Notes: generated from the letters alone by a model not told the origin. 64,000 nt of DNA from Paradesertivirga sp036399495 (GCA_036399495.1 DASWMZ010000159.1:1-64000), one strand, 5' to 3'. Shown: positions 26,505 through 36,424, numbered from the stretch's first letter. A program made the numbers and translations.

Positions 26505-28973
26505 TCAGCGGCCTGAATTTGTTCTATTTTTAGAAAAGTTCTGCTCAAGCATCTTAATAAAATAACCGCCAACAACGCTTCTTGCCTGGAAGCCTGCCAT
26601 CGTTCCATCAGTGGTTTCATGCCAGTCGCTTAAGGGAACCCGGTCGGGTGTTTCTGTTACAAACTTGTAAACCGGATTAACTAAGGCTTCAAAATCAGAT
26701 CTATTATCGGCTAAGGTAGCTGTCCAGATTATCCAGTCTGATTTGGTATAAGTCTTCCTACTGTCTAAAGGCAGGCCGTATTTCTCCTGTTTAGTTAGAT
26801 AAAAATTAATTTCTTTTTTCGCTACCTCCTTTGGAAACAAACCAAGGTTCAGCACCTTATCCCAAACCAAATTATATTTTTGGCTCCAGGTATTTTTATC
26901 ATCAAAACTGAGTGCATAATGGTCGCCTGCATCAGCCATCGTCATCCATTGCCTTGCCATATCTTCGGCCATCGCCTGATATTTATTTGAAGTTTCTTTT
27001 TCTCCGAGCATTTCTGCAAGCATACCATAACTTGCCAATCCAACAATTGCCTTTACAGATAAGTTAGCATTCCGGGCAAGATGACCAGCAAAATCATCTG
27101 TGGAAAGCTGGTTCGCCGGATCAAACCCTTCCTTACTCAGAAACTCTGCCCAGGTCGTTAAGGTCTTCCAATGCTGTCTGGCATAATTGGCATTGCCTTC
27201 TGCTTTCGCGATAGCCCCAGTTAAAATAAGCATGTTTCCTGATTCTTCTACGGGCATATCTTCAGGATAGGTCTGCCCGTTGGCGATCGGATAGGTTCCT
27301 AAATCATGAGCCGCAAAGTTTTTGGCCCAGTTCCCGCTTTCGCTGTAATAGAAAATGCCGTTCAGCATCCCTTTCAATAAATCCGGATTGTAAATCAAGA
27401 ACAAAGGAGCCGAGGGATAAGTGACATCAACCGTATTGATAGAACCATTACTATAGTTCTCTTTCGACATAAACAGAATTTCGCCTTGTGGACTCTTCAC
27501 CAACTTGTGAGCCGCAATACTTTGTCGGTATGCCATTTCACATAGTTTAGCGTATGCATCGCCCCCAGATTTCCTGGCATCCAAAAACAATTTTCGGTCG
27601 AAGGCGTCACATTTTTGTATAACCGACTTGTAATCAGCCGAAGCTTTCTGCAACTCCTTTTCTATCGTTTGACCCGCATTGTTTTTCCAGCATGGCTTCA
27701 AATTTTGCCCAAAGTATTGAACTGAGTATAAATCATCATAACCCAATAAAACGTACTTTTCTTTTACGGTTGCAGATACTTTATCAAAAGACAAAATGGT
27801 ATTCAGCGTTAATCGCTCACCTTCTTTGGTCAATGATTTTTTAACACCGCCAACGAATGAATCTATCGCCTCAGCTTCTGTTGTGATATATTGAGTAGAA
27901 GTTAATTTAGGCGCCGCTACGTATAGATATCCCCAATCTATCCTAAGGTCGTCACCTTTCTTTTTTAATACCTGCTGCTCTTTACTGCCTGCTTTTAACA
28001 CGGAGAGTTCATTGGAAATGTAATGCTTTGCAGTTACTTTTTGCGAGGGATGATTAACAGCTATGTTTGCAGAAGTTCCGAGGTAGACTTGAACAGCATG
28101 TGACGCTTTATCGTTGGATTTTACCTGATACGAGATATATGATACGGGCCTTGAAAGCAAAGCTAGATCATTCATCAGCAAGGGCGAAGTGAACGTTACA
28201 CTCAAATCTATTGCCCCACATTTGAACCTATAAGAAGTTTGGGTTGCAGATAAATTCAAGCTTTGTTGCTGTGCTAAAATGATATTCCTTTCTTTAGGCG
28301 CTGGTTCATTAACAATACCAGCATCAAGCCATGCCCCACCCATTGGATTCACACAGTGGATAGCCAACAGATTTTTACCGGCCTTAAGTTTCTCTTGGAT
28401 AGAATCCTCCATCCTTTTATATACAAACTTATTGGTCCATCCTTTTTTCTCATAAACGCGCTCGCCATTTAGGTACACATCAACGTTATCATCATACTTC
28501 ACTTTAAGTAATAGTTTATCCCAATTCAGATTTTTAAGTTCAAACGTCCTTCTAATCCATATGTCCTTCATTTTCCACTGAGTTTTAGCCTCTTGGTTAT
28601 TGCCAAAAGGCGCCGCTCCGGTTTGCCATTGGCTATCATCAAAACTCGGGCTCATCCAGTTTTCTGCGGGTGCTGATTCTGTATATTTTGCAGTATATGG
28701 AGATTCGTCTGCCGCCGGTACGACCGTTTTGTAAGGAAACTGTTCTTCGCCCATAAAGCGATAGGTTTTATCATCCACCTTAATTAAACCGAGTAAGGAA
28801 TGGCTCGAACCAGTCCAGTGCTTAGTTGGTGAAGCATTTAACTTATCTGTGCTAGACCAAATACTAAAATAGGGGTCGTGGGTAATTAACGGATAAGCGG
28901 GTGCCTTTTGATCCTGGGCGAATGCAGAGAGCGTAATGAGTACAAAGAGTACATTAAGAAAATTCTTTATCAT
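26505..28973 (-). CDS. Glutaminase-family secreted protein (DUF4964/DUF5127/DUF4965/DUF1793)
   Basis: About 822 residues from the ATG at 28973 (MIKNFLNVL; an ATG 12 bases upstream is possible). Signal peptide ending SAFAQ. Order of parts: DUF4964-like start (PAYPLITHDPYFSIWSS), a jelly-roll carbohydrate-binding-like insert around 110-230 (FDDSQWQTGAAPFG, DVYLNGERVYEK), DUF5127, then an (alpha/alpha)6-like domain with TVDVTYPSAPLFL and GTYPIANGQTYPEDMPVEESGNML, DUF4965. Such proteins are annotated as glutaminases but resemble glycoside hydrolases; the reaction is uncertain. Periplasmic or exported. Confidence 0.88.
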   Translation of the reverse strand: MIKNFLNVLFVLITLSAFAQDQKAPAYPLITHDPYFSIWSSTDKLNASPTKHWTGSSHSLLGLIKVDDKTYRFMGEEQFPYKTVVPAADESPYTAKYTESAPAENWMSPSFDDSQWQTGAAPFGNNQEAKTQWKMKDIWIRRTFELKNLNWDKLLLKVKYDDNVDVYLNGERVYEKKGWTNKFVYKRMEDSIQEKLKAGKNLLAIHCVNPMGGAWLDAGIVNEPAPKERNIILAQQQSLNLSATQTSYRFKCGAIDLSVTFTSPLLMNDLALLSRPVSYISYQVKSNDKASHAVQVYLGTSANIAVNHPSQKVTAKHYISNELSVLKAGSKEQQVLKKKGDDLRIDWGYLYVAAPKLTSTQYITTEAEAIDSFVGGVKKSLTKEGERLTLNTILSFDKVSATVKEKYVLLGYDDLYSVQYFGQNLKPCWKNNAGQTIEKELQKASADYKSVIQKCDAFDRKLFLDARKSGGDAYAKLCEMAYRQSIAAHKLVKSPQGEILFMSKENYSNGSINTVDVTYPSAPLFLIYNPDLLKGMLNGIFYYSESGNWAKNFAAHDLGTYPIANGQTYPEDMPVEESGNMLILTGAIAKAEGNANYARQHWKTLTTWAEFLSKEGFDPANQLSTDDFAGHLARNANLSVKAIVGLASYGMLAEMLGEKETSNKYQAMAEDMARQWMTMADAGDHYALSFDDKNTWSQKYNLVWDKVLNLGLFPKEVAKKEINFYLTKQEKYGLPLDSRKTYTKSDWIIWTATLADNRSDFEALVNPVYKFVTETPDRVPLSDWHETTDGTMAGFQARSVVGGYFIKMLEQNFSKNRTNSGR

Positions 28974-29065
28974 GGATAGGTTCATAAATTACGTTTACTT
29001 CATGCGTCATCCTTCGAGGGGCCCAGGATGAAGCTCCAGCTCAGGCAATTGCTAAGAGTATTCAC

Positions 29066-29926
29066 CTACTTCTTATCGCGCTGCTCTTCATCATCACCAA
29101 ACATCAATTCGTCCTGATTTTCCAAAACATCCTCAGCAGCATGGGCCACTTCCGCCTCTTCTCCACTTACCTTCTTTGGAAAATTAAAAAAATATGATGT
29201 AATAATAGGTATCACGAAAATTAACACAGTTAGCAATGAAACGATTAAATCTAGTTCTTCTCCATCTAAATACCGCCCGAAAGCCGAATCTGGATTGTAA
29301 TGCGAGAAGACAGAAGATACCAGCTTAAGACCAAGTATGCCGATTACAAGGAAAGCGATTGTTTCCAAAAAGGGAAAACGTTCCATTAAACGCACGAAAG
29401 ATTGCGCAACAAAGCGCATGGCTAAGATACCAATGAAAACACCGATATAAATCAAAGGCATGTGGTCGGTGAAAGCCACCGCAGCAAAAACGTTATCTAT
29501 GGAGAAGGCAAGATCCATAACTTCGACCAAAGCTACTGTAGACCAAAAGGTTCCAATAACACCAACGGTTGAACGATATAACCAACTCTTATTCTTATCA
29601 ACAACTTCCTCCTCGCTATCCTGCTTTGCCTTCCCTTTGAAATAATCGTAAGCGAGGTACAATAGATACAAACCTCCAAGTGGCTTTAGAAACCACACTT
29701 TTACCAGCCAGCCGGCGAGAAATAAGCAAATTCCCCGGAACACATATGCGCCTATGATACCGTACTTGAGGGCTCTATCGCGCTGTTCTTTAGGGAGATC
29801 AAGCACCATAGTGGCTAATACGGCAGCATTATCTACCGAAAGCAAACTCTCAATAACAATAAGGTTTAAAATAATGAGTAGCCCGGCCTGTATATCGTCG
29901 CCTAAAATAGTGTGTAGGAAATCCAT
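29066..29926 (-). CDS. TerC family membrane protein
   Basis: 286 residues from the ATG at 29926 (MDFLHTILGDD). Eight or so membrane segments; conserved acidic membrane residues as in TerC/YkoY proteins: NLIVIESLLSVDNAAVLA and VMDLAFSIDNVFAAVAF. Family members are linked to metal (manganese) efflux and to tellurite resistance determinants. No tellurite genes are adjacent. The acidic C-terminal tail is cytoplasmic by prediction. Confidence 0.9.
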   Translation of the reverse strand: MDFLHTILGDDIQAGLLIILNLIVIESLLSVDNAAVLATMVLDLPKEQRDRALKYGIIGAYVFRGICLFLAGWLVKVWFLKPLGGLYLLYLAYDYFKGKAKQDSEEEVVDKNKSWLYRSTVGVIGTFWSTVALVEVMDLAFSIDNVFAAVAFTDHMPLIYIGVFIGILAMRFVAQSFVRLMERFPFLETIAFLVIGILGLKLVSSVFSHYNPDSAFGRYLDGEELDLIVSLLTVLIFVIPIITSYFFNFPKKVSGEEAEVAHAAEDVLENQDELMFGDDEEQRDKK

Positions 29927-30064
29927 GGTTGTTAAGCGCAAAAGTACTTAAATATTATTTTAACCTAATAAGGGATTGCCTATTCCGAACTTTTTTAAGT
30001 CGATAAAAAATCTTAATATTGGAATCTCAAGACCAATTATACTATCCATTTTAAAATAATTATT

Positions 30065-32032
30065 ATGAAGAAGACTTACGCCCTGCTGATTTTTTTGTTT
30101 TTGTTCATCAGTGCAAACGCTAACGTAACCATGCCTGGAATTTTTGGCAGTAATATGGTACTTCAGCGCAATAAACCCATTCCGGTTTGGGGTTGGGCTA
30201 AAGCAAATGAAACGATCACGGTATCGCTGAATAAGCAAAAGAAGACAGTCAAAGCCGATAAGAACGGAAATTGGGTAATTAAACTCGCACCCGAAAATGC
30301 AGGCGGTCCTTTTTCTTTGACTATTAAAGGGAACAACACAATTGCATACACCAATGTATTGATTGGCGAAGTATGGGTGTGCAGCGGCCAATCAAATATG
30401 GAATGGTCATTAAGCGTTTCAAATAATGCTGAACAGGAAATTGCTGATGCAAACTATCCACAAATCAGGCATTTCACCGTTGCTAAAGCTGCGAGCAGTA
30501 TTCCTCTAAAAGACGTCAAAGGTGGAAGCTGGGAAATAGCTGAATCCAAAAATGCTGGTAGATTCTCTGCTGTAGGCTATTTCTTCGGAAGAAAGTTGTA
30601 TCAGGAATTAAAAGTTCCCATCGGGTTAATAAATACTTCATGGGGCGGCACACATGTTGAAACGTGGACCAGCCGCGAAGCATTTCAAGGCAGCGACGAA
30701 TTTAAGAGCATGATCGCTTCTGTGCCATTGGTAAACATAGACTCATTGACAAAAATTAAATCGGCCAAGCTTAAAGTAGATATGCAGAAATGGCAAACTG
30801 ATTTGCTGCCCAAAAATTTATTGAGTACCTGGAACAAACCTGCCTTTGATGACAGCAAATGGAGTAAACTTAATGCGCCGGAGCTATGGGAAAGCCAGGG
30901 CCTAAATGGGGTTGATGGCGTATTGCTTTTCAGAAAATCTTTTACTGTTGACGCCGATAAAGCAGGCAGCCATGCCGTAATTGAACTCGCTAAAATTGAT
31001 GACAACGACATCACTTATATTAATGGCGTTAAAGTTGGTGCAACCGATGGATATAATATAACCAGGAAGTATATAGTTCCTGCAGGAACTCTTAAATCCG
31101 GAATGAACGTTATCTCTGTTCGCATAACCGACAACGGAGGTGGTGGCGGTTTTCATGGGGACTCACCTATGCAGATCACCATAGGCGATAAAGTCCAATC
31201 TTTGGCAGGAGAGTGGCGATATAAATTTGAACTTATCAATGACTATGTATCGGCTTTAAACCTTAACCCTAATGAATATCCTTCCCTTTTATACAATGCA
31301 ATGTTACACCCGATAATTCCTTATGCAATACAGGGAGCAATATGGTACCAGGGAGAGTCTAATGCAGGTCGCGCATGGCAATACCGAAAAGCTTTCCCGT
31401 TAATGATAACCGACTGGCGCAAGCAGTGGAAACAAGGTGATTTTCCTTTCTATTTTGTTCAGCTGGCCAGCTTTGATGCAGGCGGAAGCACCAATAAAAA
31501 TTCAGGCTACCAGTGGGCCGAACTTCGTGAAGCGCAAACACTCACATTATCACTTCCAAACACAGGCATGGCCGTTACTTCGGATGTTGGTGAAGCAAAA
31601 GATATTCACCCGCGCAATAAGCAGGATGTAGGTCTTCGACTTGCTCTGGCCGCATTAAGCAATACATACAAAAAGAATATAGTTGGAAGCGGGCCTATGT
31701 ATCAGTCGATGAAAACTGAAGGCAATAAAGTGACCATTTCGTTCTCTAACATCGGTTCCGGATTAATGACCAAAGATAAATATGGTTATTTAAAAGGTTT
31801 TGAGATTTCTGGCCCAGACCAGAAATATTGTTATGCAAAAGCTTATATCAAGGGCGATAAAGTAATTGTTTATTCTGATGATGTACCTGCCCCGGTAGCG
31901 GTTCGTTTTGGATGGTTTGATGAAATAAGCGATAATAATCTTTTCAATAAAGAAGGATTGCCCGCAGTTCCTTTTAGAACAGATAATTGGGAACGGGTAA
32001 CTACTGCCAATAAATTCGAAATAAGTAAATAG
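30065..32032 (+). CDS. Sialate O-acetylesterase family protein (SGNH hydrolase)
   Basis: 655 residues; signal peptide (1-19). N-terminal beta domain (VTMPGIFGSNMVLQRNKPIPVWGWA), then the SGNH catalytic part with GEVWVCSGQSNMEWSL (nucleophile Ser in GQSNM), GLINTSWGGTHVETW, a beta-sandwich insert, IWYQGESNAG, and the late D-x-x-H (DIHPRNK). Removes O-acetyl groups from sialic acids or acetylated glycans in family members. Two hairpins follow the gene. Confidence 0.9.
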   Translation: MKKTYALLIFLFLFISANANVTMPGIFGSNMVLQRNKPIPVWGWAKANETITVSLNKQKKTVKADKNGNWVIKLAPENAGGPFSLTIKGNNTIAYTNVLIGEVWVCSGQSNMEWSLSVSNNAEQEIADANYPQIRHFTVAKAASSIPLKDVKGGSWEIAESKNAGRFSAVGYFFGRKLYQELKVPIGLINTSWGGTHVETWTSREAFQGSDEFKSMIASVPLVNIDSLTKIKSAKLKVDMQKWQTDLLPKNLLSTWNKPAFDDSKWSKLNAPELWESQGLNGVDGVLLFRKSFTVDADKAGSHAVIELAKIDDNDITYINGVKVGATDGYNITRKYIVPAGTLKSGMNVISVRITDNGGGGGFHGDSPMQITIGDKVQSLAGEWRYKFELINDYVSALNLNPNEYPSLLYNAMLHPIIPYAIQGAIWYQGESNAGRAWQYRKAFPLMITDWRKQWKQGDFPFYFVQLASFDAGGSTNKNSGYQWAELREAQTLTLSLPNTGMAVTSDVGEAKDIHPRNKQDVGLRLALAALSNTYKKNIVGSGPMYQSMKTEGNKVTISFSNIGSGLMTKDKYGYLKGFEISGPDQKYCYAKAYIKGDKVIVYSDDVPAPVAVRFGWFDEISDNNLFNKEGLPAVPFRTDNWERVTTANKFEISK

Positions 32033-32039
32033 AAACATG

Positions 32040-32055
32040 ATCGGCTAAGGCCGAT
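32040..32055 (+). terminator. Short hairpin just after the esterase stop
   Basis: ATCGGC and GCCGAT pair around a TAAG loop, 7 bases after the stop codon. It may act with the larger hairpin that follows. Confidence 0.35.
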
Positions 32056-32066
32056 TTACATATAAT

Positions 32067-32099
32067 AAACCCGGGAATAATTGCTTATTCACCGGGTTT
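32067..32099. terminator. Bidirectional terminator between convergent genes
   Basis: AAACCCGG (32067-32074) pairs with CCGGGTTT (32092-32099), extended inside by GAATAA/TTATTC with a single bulge. It lies between the stop codons of the sialate esterase gene and the minus-strand DUF4350-like gene. A-rich and T-rich ends suit termination in both directions. Confidence 0.7.
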
Positions 32100-32117
32100 G
32101 TTATGTATACTCTCGTA

Positions 32118-32861
32118 CTATTTTTCGACCAAAAATTTCAAGATCTCCTGCATAAAAATTTTGCTGTCCTTGCCCCAGTATTTCGAATCGGATGGGTTTG
32201 TTCCACTAAATCGTTCTCCGTTTGGCATACCCATTAGCAATCCCGCCATCCCATCGCTCATCACGATTAGTTTCCCACCCTTGCGCAGTTTAGTGTAAGC
32301 AGAATGAACGTAGTTCCCTTCATCGTTTACACGACTAATAACTTTTCCACCAGTAATTGATCGTCCGCCGCTATATGGCATCTCTCTTTTTCTTGCGCAT
32401 ACTTCGCTGCTATCTGCAATTGCGCCGCAGTTATGACGTACAGGTGCATTGCCAGTTAGCTCTAAACCAAATGGCCGGATAAAGTCGTTAACGCCTACAT
32501 TCATAGGAGTGCGTCTTTCTTCGTCAAAAATGAGCAACATCGATCCACCCGACTTTAAAAACTTTATAATTGCTTGCTTCTCCTCCCCCTGAAAAGGTTT
32601 AGTAGGAGAAAAGATTACTAAGCTGTGCTTCTTTTTTAGCATCTGCTTTCCGATCATTTTCGAAGAGATCTCAACTGGCCGTGAATTTGGGGGCAGAAGT
32701 TTGTTAAAGGTTTCTCCATTACCTGGATTTTGCCCATGATAAGTGTCGAACACCAAAATCTTTTTTTGCCCGAAGACAACAGTTGGAAAAATTAAAGAAT
32801 AAGCGATAATTACTGATGTTAAAAGGCAGATAAAATGTGACGTCTTGTTATTGGTTTTCAT
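32118..32861 (-). CDS. Secreted GATase-like (DUF4350-type) protein
   Basis: 247 residues from the ATG at 32861 (MKTNNKTSH) with a signal peptide ending VVFG. The mature chain starts KKILVFDTYHGQNPGNGETF, then HSLVIFSPTKPFQGEEKQAIIKFLKSGGSMLLIFDEERRTP: alternating strands and helices like the class-I amidotransferase-like fold of DUF4350/ThuA-type proteins. No catalytic cysteine is in the nucleophile position, so a binding role is more likely than catalysis. It is divergent from the regulator-like gene at 32990 (128 bases apart). Confidence 0.65.
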   Translation of the reverse strand: MKTNNKTSHFICLLTSVIIAYSLIFPTVVFGQKKILVFDTYHGQNPGNGETFNKLLPPNSRPVEISSKMIGKQMLKKKHSLVIFSPTKPFQGEEKQAIIKFLKSGGSMLLIFDEERRTPMNVGVNDFIRPFGLELTGNAPVRHNCGAIADSSEVCARKREMPYSGGRSITGGKVISRVNDEGNYVHSAYTKLRKGGKLIVMSDGMAGLLMGMPNGERFSGTNPSDSKYWGKDSKIFMQEILKFLVEK

Positions 32862-32989
32862 ATTAATTGTGTTAATTGAACTCAAAGATGAAAATCAGTG
32901 GGAAGCTTCTCGCACACCAGCTTGTTCAAAACTGTTCAAGTTAGCTCAAGATGTGAAATTGATTTATTTTGTCTTGTTTTGATTGAGAA

Positions 32990-34240
32990 ATGCAAAGCGA
33001 AGAACTTCTTTTAAATAAACTTAAAACAGCTGTAGAGTTACAACTTGGATGGGGCGACGGCCATACCTGGAGCAATCAGGATTTTATAGAATTGAGTGCT
33101 CAGGTCTTTCTTAAAACAAAAGTAAATCTAAGCACGAGTACCCTGAAGAGGGTTTGGGGGAGAGTAAATTACAGCAGCACGCCTAGCACAACAACATTAG
33201 ATACACTTTCCAGATTTTCCGGGTTTGATAGCTGGCGGGATTTTAAATTGAAATCAAGTTCTAATACGCGAGACCCGGCTGATCAACAAGCTAAAAGCAA
33301 TTTCAAGAAGTATGCTATTATAGCATGTTCAATAATGCTGACTATTACTATTGCCATATTTTTGTCCTGGAAGCTTAAAAAGCCAGAATTAAATCCAAAT
33401 GATTATCAGTTTAGCAGCAAAACGGTAGTCACCGCAGGAGTACCCAATTCGGTAATATTTGACTTTGACGCCTCCTCTGCACCTGTAGATTCCGTGATCA
33501 TTCAGCAATCCTGGAACCAGGAGCTTCAGACGAAAGTCTCTAAAAATCAAAAGCATCACACATCTATCTACTATTATCCCAATCACTTTCTCGCTAAATT
33601 GATTGTGGGAGATCAGATAATAAAAGAACACGGTTTATTAATCCGATCGAACGGCTGGTTGCCGCTCATCGATCAGAAGCCTGCCCCCATTTATCTCAAC
33701 TTAAGGGATGTGAGAAAGCGGGGCAAACTAAACATAACTGCGACTGACGTCATCTCTAAAAACGTTAGTCTGAGCCCTGATCCACCAACAGTGATGTTTA
33801 CAAATGTTAGTGACTTTGGAGAAATTTATACCAATAACTTTCTGTTTGAAGCTTCAGTTAAAAACACCTATGCCGAAGGTGCTGGAGCTTGCCAGACAAG
33901 CAGCATCTTTTTGTATTGTATAGGAAGTGTGATTAAGATCCCGCTGAGTACCAAGGGATGCGTTTCGGATGCCAATATTATGTTCACCGATTTTTACGCC
34001 GATGGGAAGAAAGAAAACTTGTCGGCTTTTGGTGTAGATTTCACTGAATTTGTCAAGGTTAGAATAGAATCGGTAAAGGGAAAAGCAAAAATTTTCATCA
34101 ATGATAGATTAGCCTATAGCGTAAATGAAGGTCTAAAAAAGGCAAAGATAGTTGGAATGTCTTGCAGGTTTAAAGGTGCCGGTGCAGTAGACTTTGTTAG
34201 GCTCAGCAATGGGAAACACGAGTTCAAAGACGAATTCTAG
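32990..34240 (+). CDS. Membrane-anchored putative regulator with an N-terminal HTH-like domain
   Basis: 416 residues. Residues 1-95 form a compact helical domain with GWGDGHTWSNQDFIELSAQVF and STSTLKRVWGRVNYSSTPSTTTLDTLSRFSG, laid out like a helix-turn-helix; a single membrane segment lies at about 107-127 (YAIIACSIMLTITIAIFLSW). The remaining roughly 290 residues are a beta-rich extracytoplasmic domain with a concanavalin-like ending. This is a one-component transmembrane regulator layout. It lies divergent from the DUF4350-like gene and 64 bases before the FGE gene. Confidence 0.65.
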   Translation: MQSEELLLNKLKTAVELQLGWGDGHTWSNQDFIELSAQVFLKTKVNLSTSTLKRVWGRVNYSSTPSTTTLDTLSRFSGFDSWRDFKLKSSSNTRDPADQQAKSNFKKYAIIACSIMLTITIAIFLSWKLKKPELNPNDYQFSSKTVVTAGVPNSVIFDFDASSAPVDSVIIQQSWNQELQTKVSKNQKHHTSIYYYPNHFLAKLIVGDQIIKEHGLLIRSNGWLPLIDQKPAPIYLNLRDVRKRGKLNITATDVISKNVSLSPDPPTVMFTNVSDFGEIYTNNFLFEASVKNTYAEGAGACQTSSIFLYCIGSVIKIPLSTKGCVSDANIMFTDFYADGKKENLSAFGVDFTEFVKVRIESVKGKAKIFINDRLAYSVNEGLKKAKIVGMSCRFKGAGAVDFVRLSNGKHEFKDEF

Positions 34241-34304
34241 CATGGCAGCGTTTATGTTCTGAATTCTCTATTAAACAATTTACAACCATCTAGGAAGCTT
34301 ATTA

Positions 34305-35309
34305 ATGATCAAAGTTGTTTTTTTCGCAGCACTTCTTTTAGTAGGCGCCTCAATAAGCTTCGCTCAGCATTCCCCCGGCAATACGCCTCCGGTTGGTATG
34401 GTTTGGATCGAGGGCGGAATTTTAAATATGGGTGGCGATAACACACAAGCTTCAGAAGACGAATTTCCAAAACACAGGGTTGAATTAAGCGGGTTTTGGA
34501 TGGACGTTACAGAGGTTACCAACGCTCAATTTGCAGCGTTTGTAAAAGCAACCGGCTATATCACTACAGCAGAGCAAAAGCCAGATTGGGAAGAGCTCAA
34601 GAAACAATTACCCCCAGATACGCCCAAGCCAGACGATAATGTACTCGTCGCTTCTTCATTAGTATTCAAAGCCCCGCCTTCCGCCGTCAATCTCCAGGAT
34701 TATTCCCAATGGTGGGTATGGACTGAAGGCGCCGACTGGAAACATCCGGATGGCCCGGCTAGTAACATTGAGGGGAAAGAGAATCATCCTGTTGTGCACA
34801 TTTCTTGGTATGATGCACAGGCCTATTGTAAATGGGCTGGAAAACGCTTGCCAACCGAATCTGAATGGGAATGGGCCGCACGAGGTGGATTGAGCAATCA
34901 AATCTATCCATGGGGAAATGAGCAAATAAATAAAGAGAAAGCCAATTATTGGCAGGGGCAGTTTCCAAATCAAAACACCGAAGAAGATAAATTCTATTTT
35001 GATGCGCCGGTAAAAAGCTTTGAACCAAACGGCTTTGGACTGTACGATATGGCCGGCAATGTTTGGGAATGGTGCGCTGATTATTACCAAAACGATTATT
35101 ACAGCAAAATAAAAACTGGCGCAAAAAATCCAGCAGGCCCAGATAAAAGCTTCGATCCGGAAGAACCCCTGGCCCAAAAACGCGTAATGAGAGGCGGCTC
35201 TTTTTTATGTAACGATAGTTACTGCTCCGGCTATCGTGTGGCCCGCCGCATGAAAAGCACTGAAGACAGCAGTATGCAGCATGTTGGGTTTAGATGCGTG
35301 AAGAATTAG
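34305..35309 (+). CDS. Formylglycine-generating enzyme family protein, secreted
   Basis: 334 residues with a signal peptide (1-20, ASISFAQ). Sulfatase-modifying factor fold: MVWIEGGILNMGGDN, EVTNAQFAAFVKATGY, PVVHISWYDAQAYCKWAGKRLPTE, DMAGNVWEWCAD. Both active-site cysteines of true FGE are present in RGGSFLCNDSYCSGYR (C302 and C307) with the GFRC ending. It should therefore be able to oxidise Cys of sulfatase-like CxPxR motifs, as aerobic FGEs do. No sulfatase gene is present in this window. Confidence 0.88.
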   Translation: MIKVVFFAALLLVGASISFAQHSPGNTPPVGMVWIEGGILNMGGDNTQASEDEFPKHRVELSGFWMDVTEVTNAQFAAFVKATGYITTAEQKPDWEELKKQLPPDTPKPDDNVLVASSLVFKAPPSAVNLQDYSQWWVWTEGADWKHPDGPASNIEGKENHPVVHISWYDAQAYCKWAGKRLPTESEWEWAARGGLSNQIYPWGNEQINKEKANYWQGQFPNQNTEEDKFYFDAPVKSFEPNGFGLYDMAGNVWEWCADYYQNDYYSKIKTGAKNPAGPDKSFDPEEPLAQKRVMRGGSFLCNDSYCSGYRVARRMKSTEDSSMQHVGFRCVKN

Positions 35310-35731
35310 TCTACATCAATTTGTATCCTAATCTTCATCTTTCAATATTAAATCTCTAACTAGGTTTCTAAAGACCTAATACACAATAGCAAAGCTGCAG
35401 TGCGGAAATGTTGTCATTGCTCGTTCTTTCGTTAGAGAAATTAAGCGCCAGATGCATCAAGCAGGCTGGCCTCAGCGGATTGAGCGTTAAAAAAGTTGAA
35501 AAGAAGGCTTGCTGAAAGAACATAATAAACTGAAGGAAAGCAATCCGGAGAAGCGGATTAGAAACTTCCAGCCAACGCAACAATAACCCGCGGCTTGGAT
35601 TGCAGGTAGCCTTATTTTGAACTTTTAGCTCAAGACTCGAAAGCCTTGATTTTCGTTTCTTTTCATTAAGGAAAGAAAAGCTTGCCCGGCAAGGGCATAC
35701 AGAATCGGTTAAGAACCAAAATCATGTTAAC
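35310..35731. other. Intergenic region, possible dispersed repeat
   Basis: 422 bases. A minus-strand frame of 71 codons (35368-35583) is open but unusually leucine/phenylalanine-rich, and resembles the translation of intergenic repeats rather than a protein. A run CTTGCCCGGCAAG at 35682-35694 is palindromic. No gene called. Confidence 0.35.
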
Positions 35732-36208
35732 TCAGCGATCAATCTTTCGATGCTCCCACGGAGCAATCGGATTCTTCACACTCCAAATCCCAACTTTCCG
35801 CCTTCTCGCCTCGAGTTCTAAATTCGCCCATTCTGTCGAGCTATCATACTTTTTATAGTGCCAGGCCAAACCCGCTCGCAGCAGTTCGCTGTTAAGAATC
35901 CGCCCATCTGGCAAACTAACAATACCAATTGTTCTGCCGTATCGATCTTTATTTAACGCTACAACACTCACCACTTTACCAAACACCAACTCCGACGTGT
36001 ATATTTTCGCTTTGTTAGCAAAATCCTGGTTCCGCTCGGGGCAGTCAATACCATGAAGCCGCACCTTAATTTGAGTAAAATCTCGAGTCAATACAGTAAT
36101 CGTGTCTCCATCCGCCACCTTAATTACCCTGCCACTAAGTATCTCCGCACATAACGCGATCAGGTTTCCCGCAAGCAATAAACACAACACCAAAACATAT
36201 CTCTTCAT
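35732..36208 (-). CDS. Staphylococcal-nuclease-like (SNase) secreted nuclease
   Basis: 158 residues from the ATG at 36208 (MKRYVLVLCLLLAG); the open frame upstream to 36304 is not used because this start gives a signal peptide. Motifs: SGRVIKVADGDTITVL, VRLHGIDCPE (Arg and Asp of the active site), and LNKDRYGRTIG, giving the Ca-binding and catalytic residues expected of thermonucleases. Likely periplasmic or extracellular nuclease. Confidence 0.88.
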   Translation of the reverse strand: MKRYVLVLCLLLAGNLIALCAEILSGRVIKVADGDTITVLTRDFTQIKVRLHGIDCPERNQDFANKAKIYTSELVFGKVVSVVALNKDRYGRTIGIVSLPDGRILNSELLRAGLAWHYKKYDSSTEWANLELEARRRKVGIWSVKNPIAPWEHRKIDR

Positions 36209-36424
36209 CAGGGCACGAAGATATAGAATGTCGATTAAGCTTAAAATATTGTTTGGAAAGAAGCCATGTGCTGCTATGTTCCGGCAGCCCTGCCATGCAC
36301 TCATACTGCGCAGGCATCAAGCGCAGGCCGGTATCCGTTTCTGTCAGGTTTAGATGGTTAAGCTTCTTTTTTATGGATATGCTAGTTTTCCGTATCCGGC
36401 CTTTTTTTATTTACTTAGTTGATT

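Noticed and set aside
35368..35583. Minus-strand 71-codon frame as a protein gene
   Set aside because: Composition is skewed to Leu and Phe with no start signals; more like an intergenic repeat than a gene.
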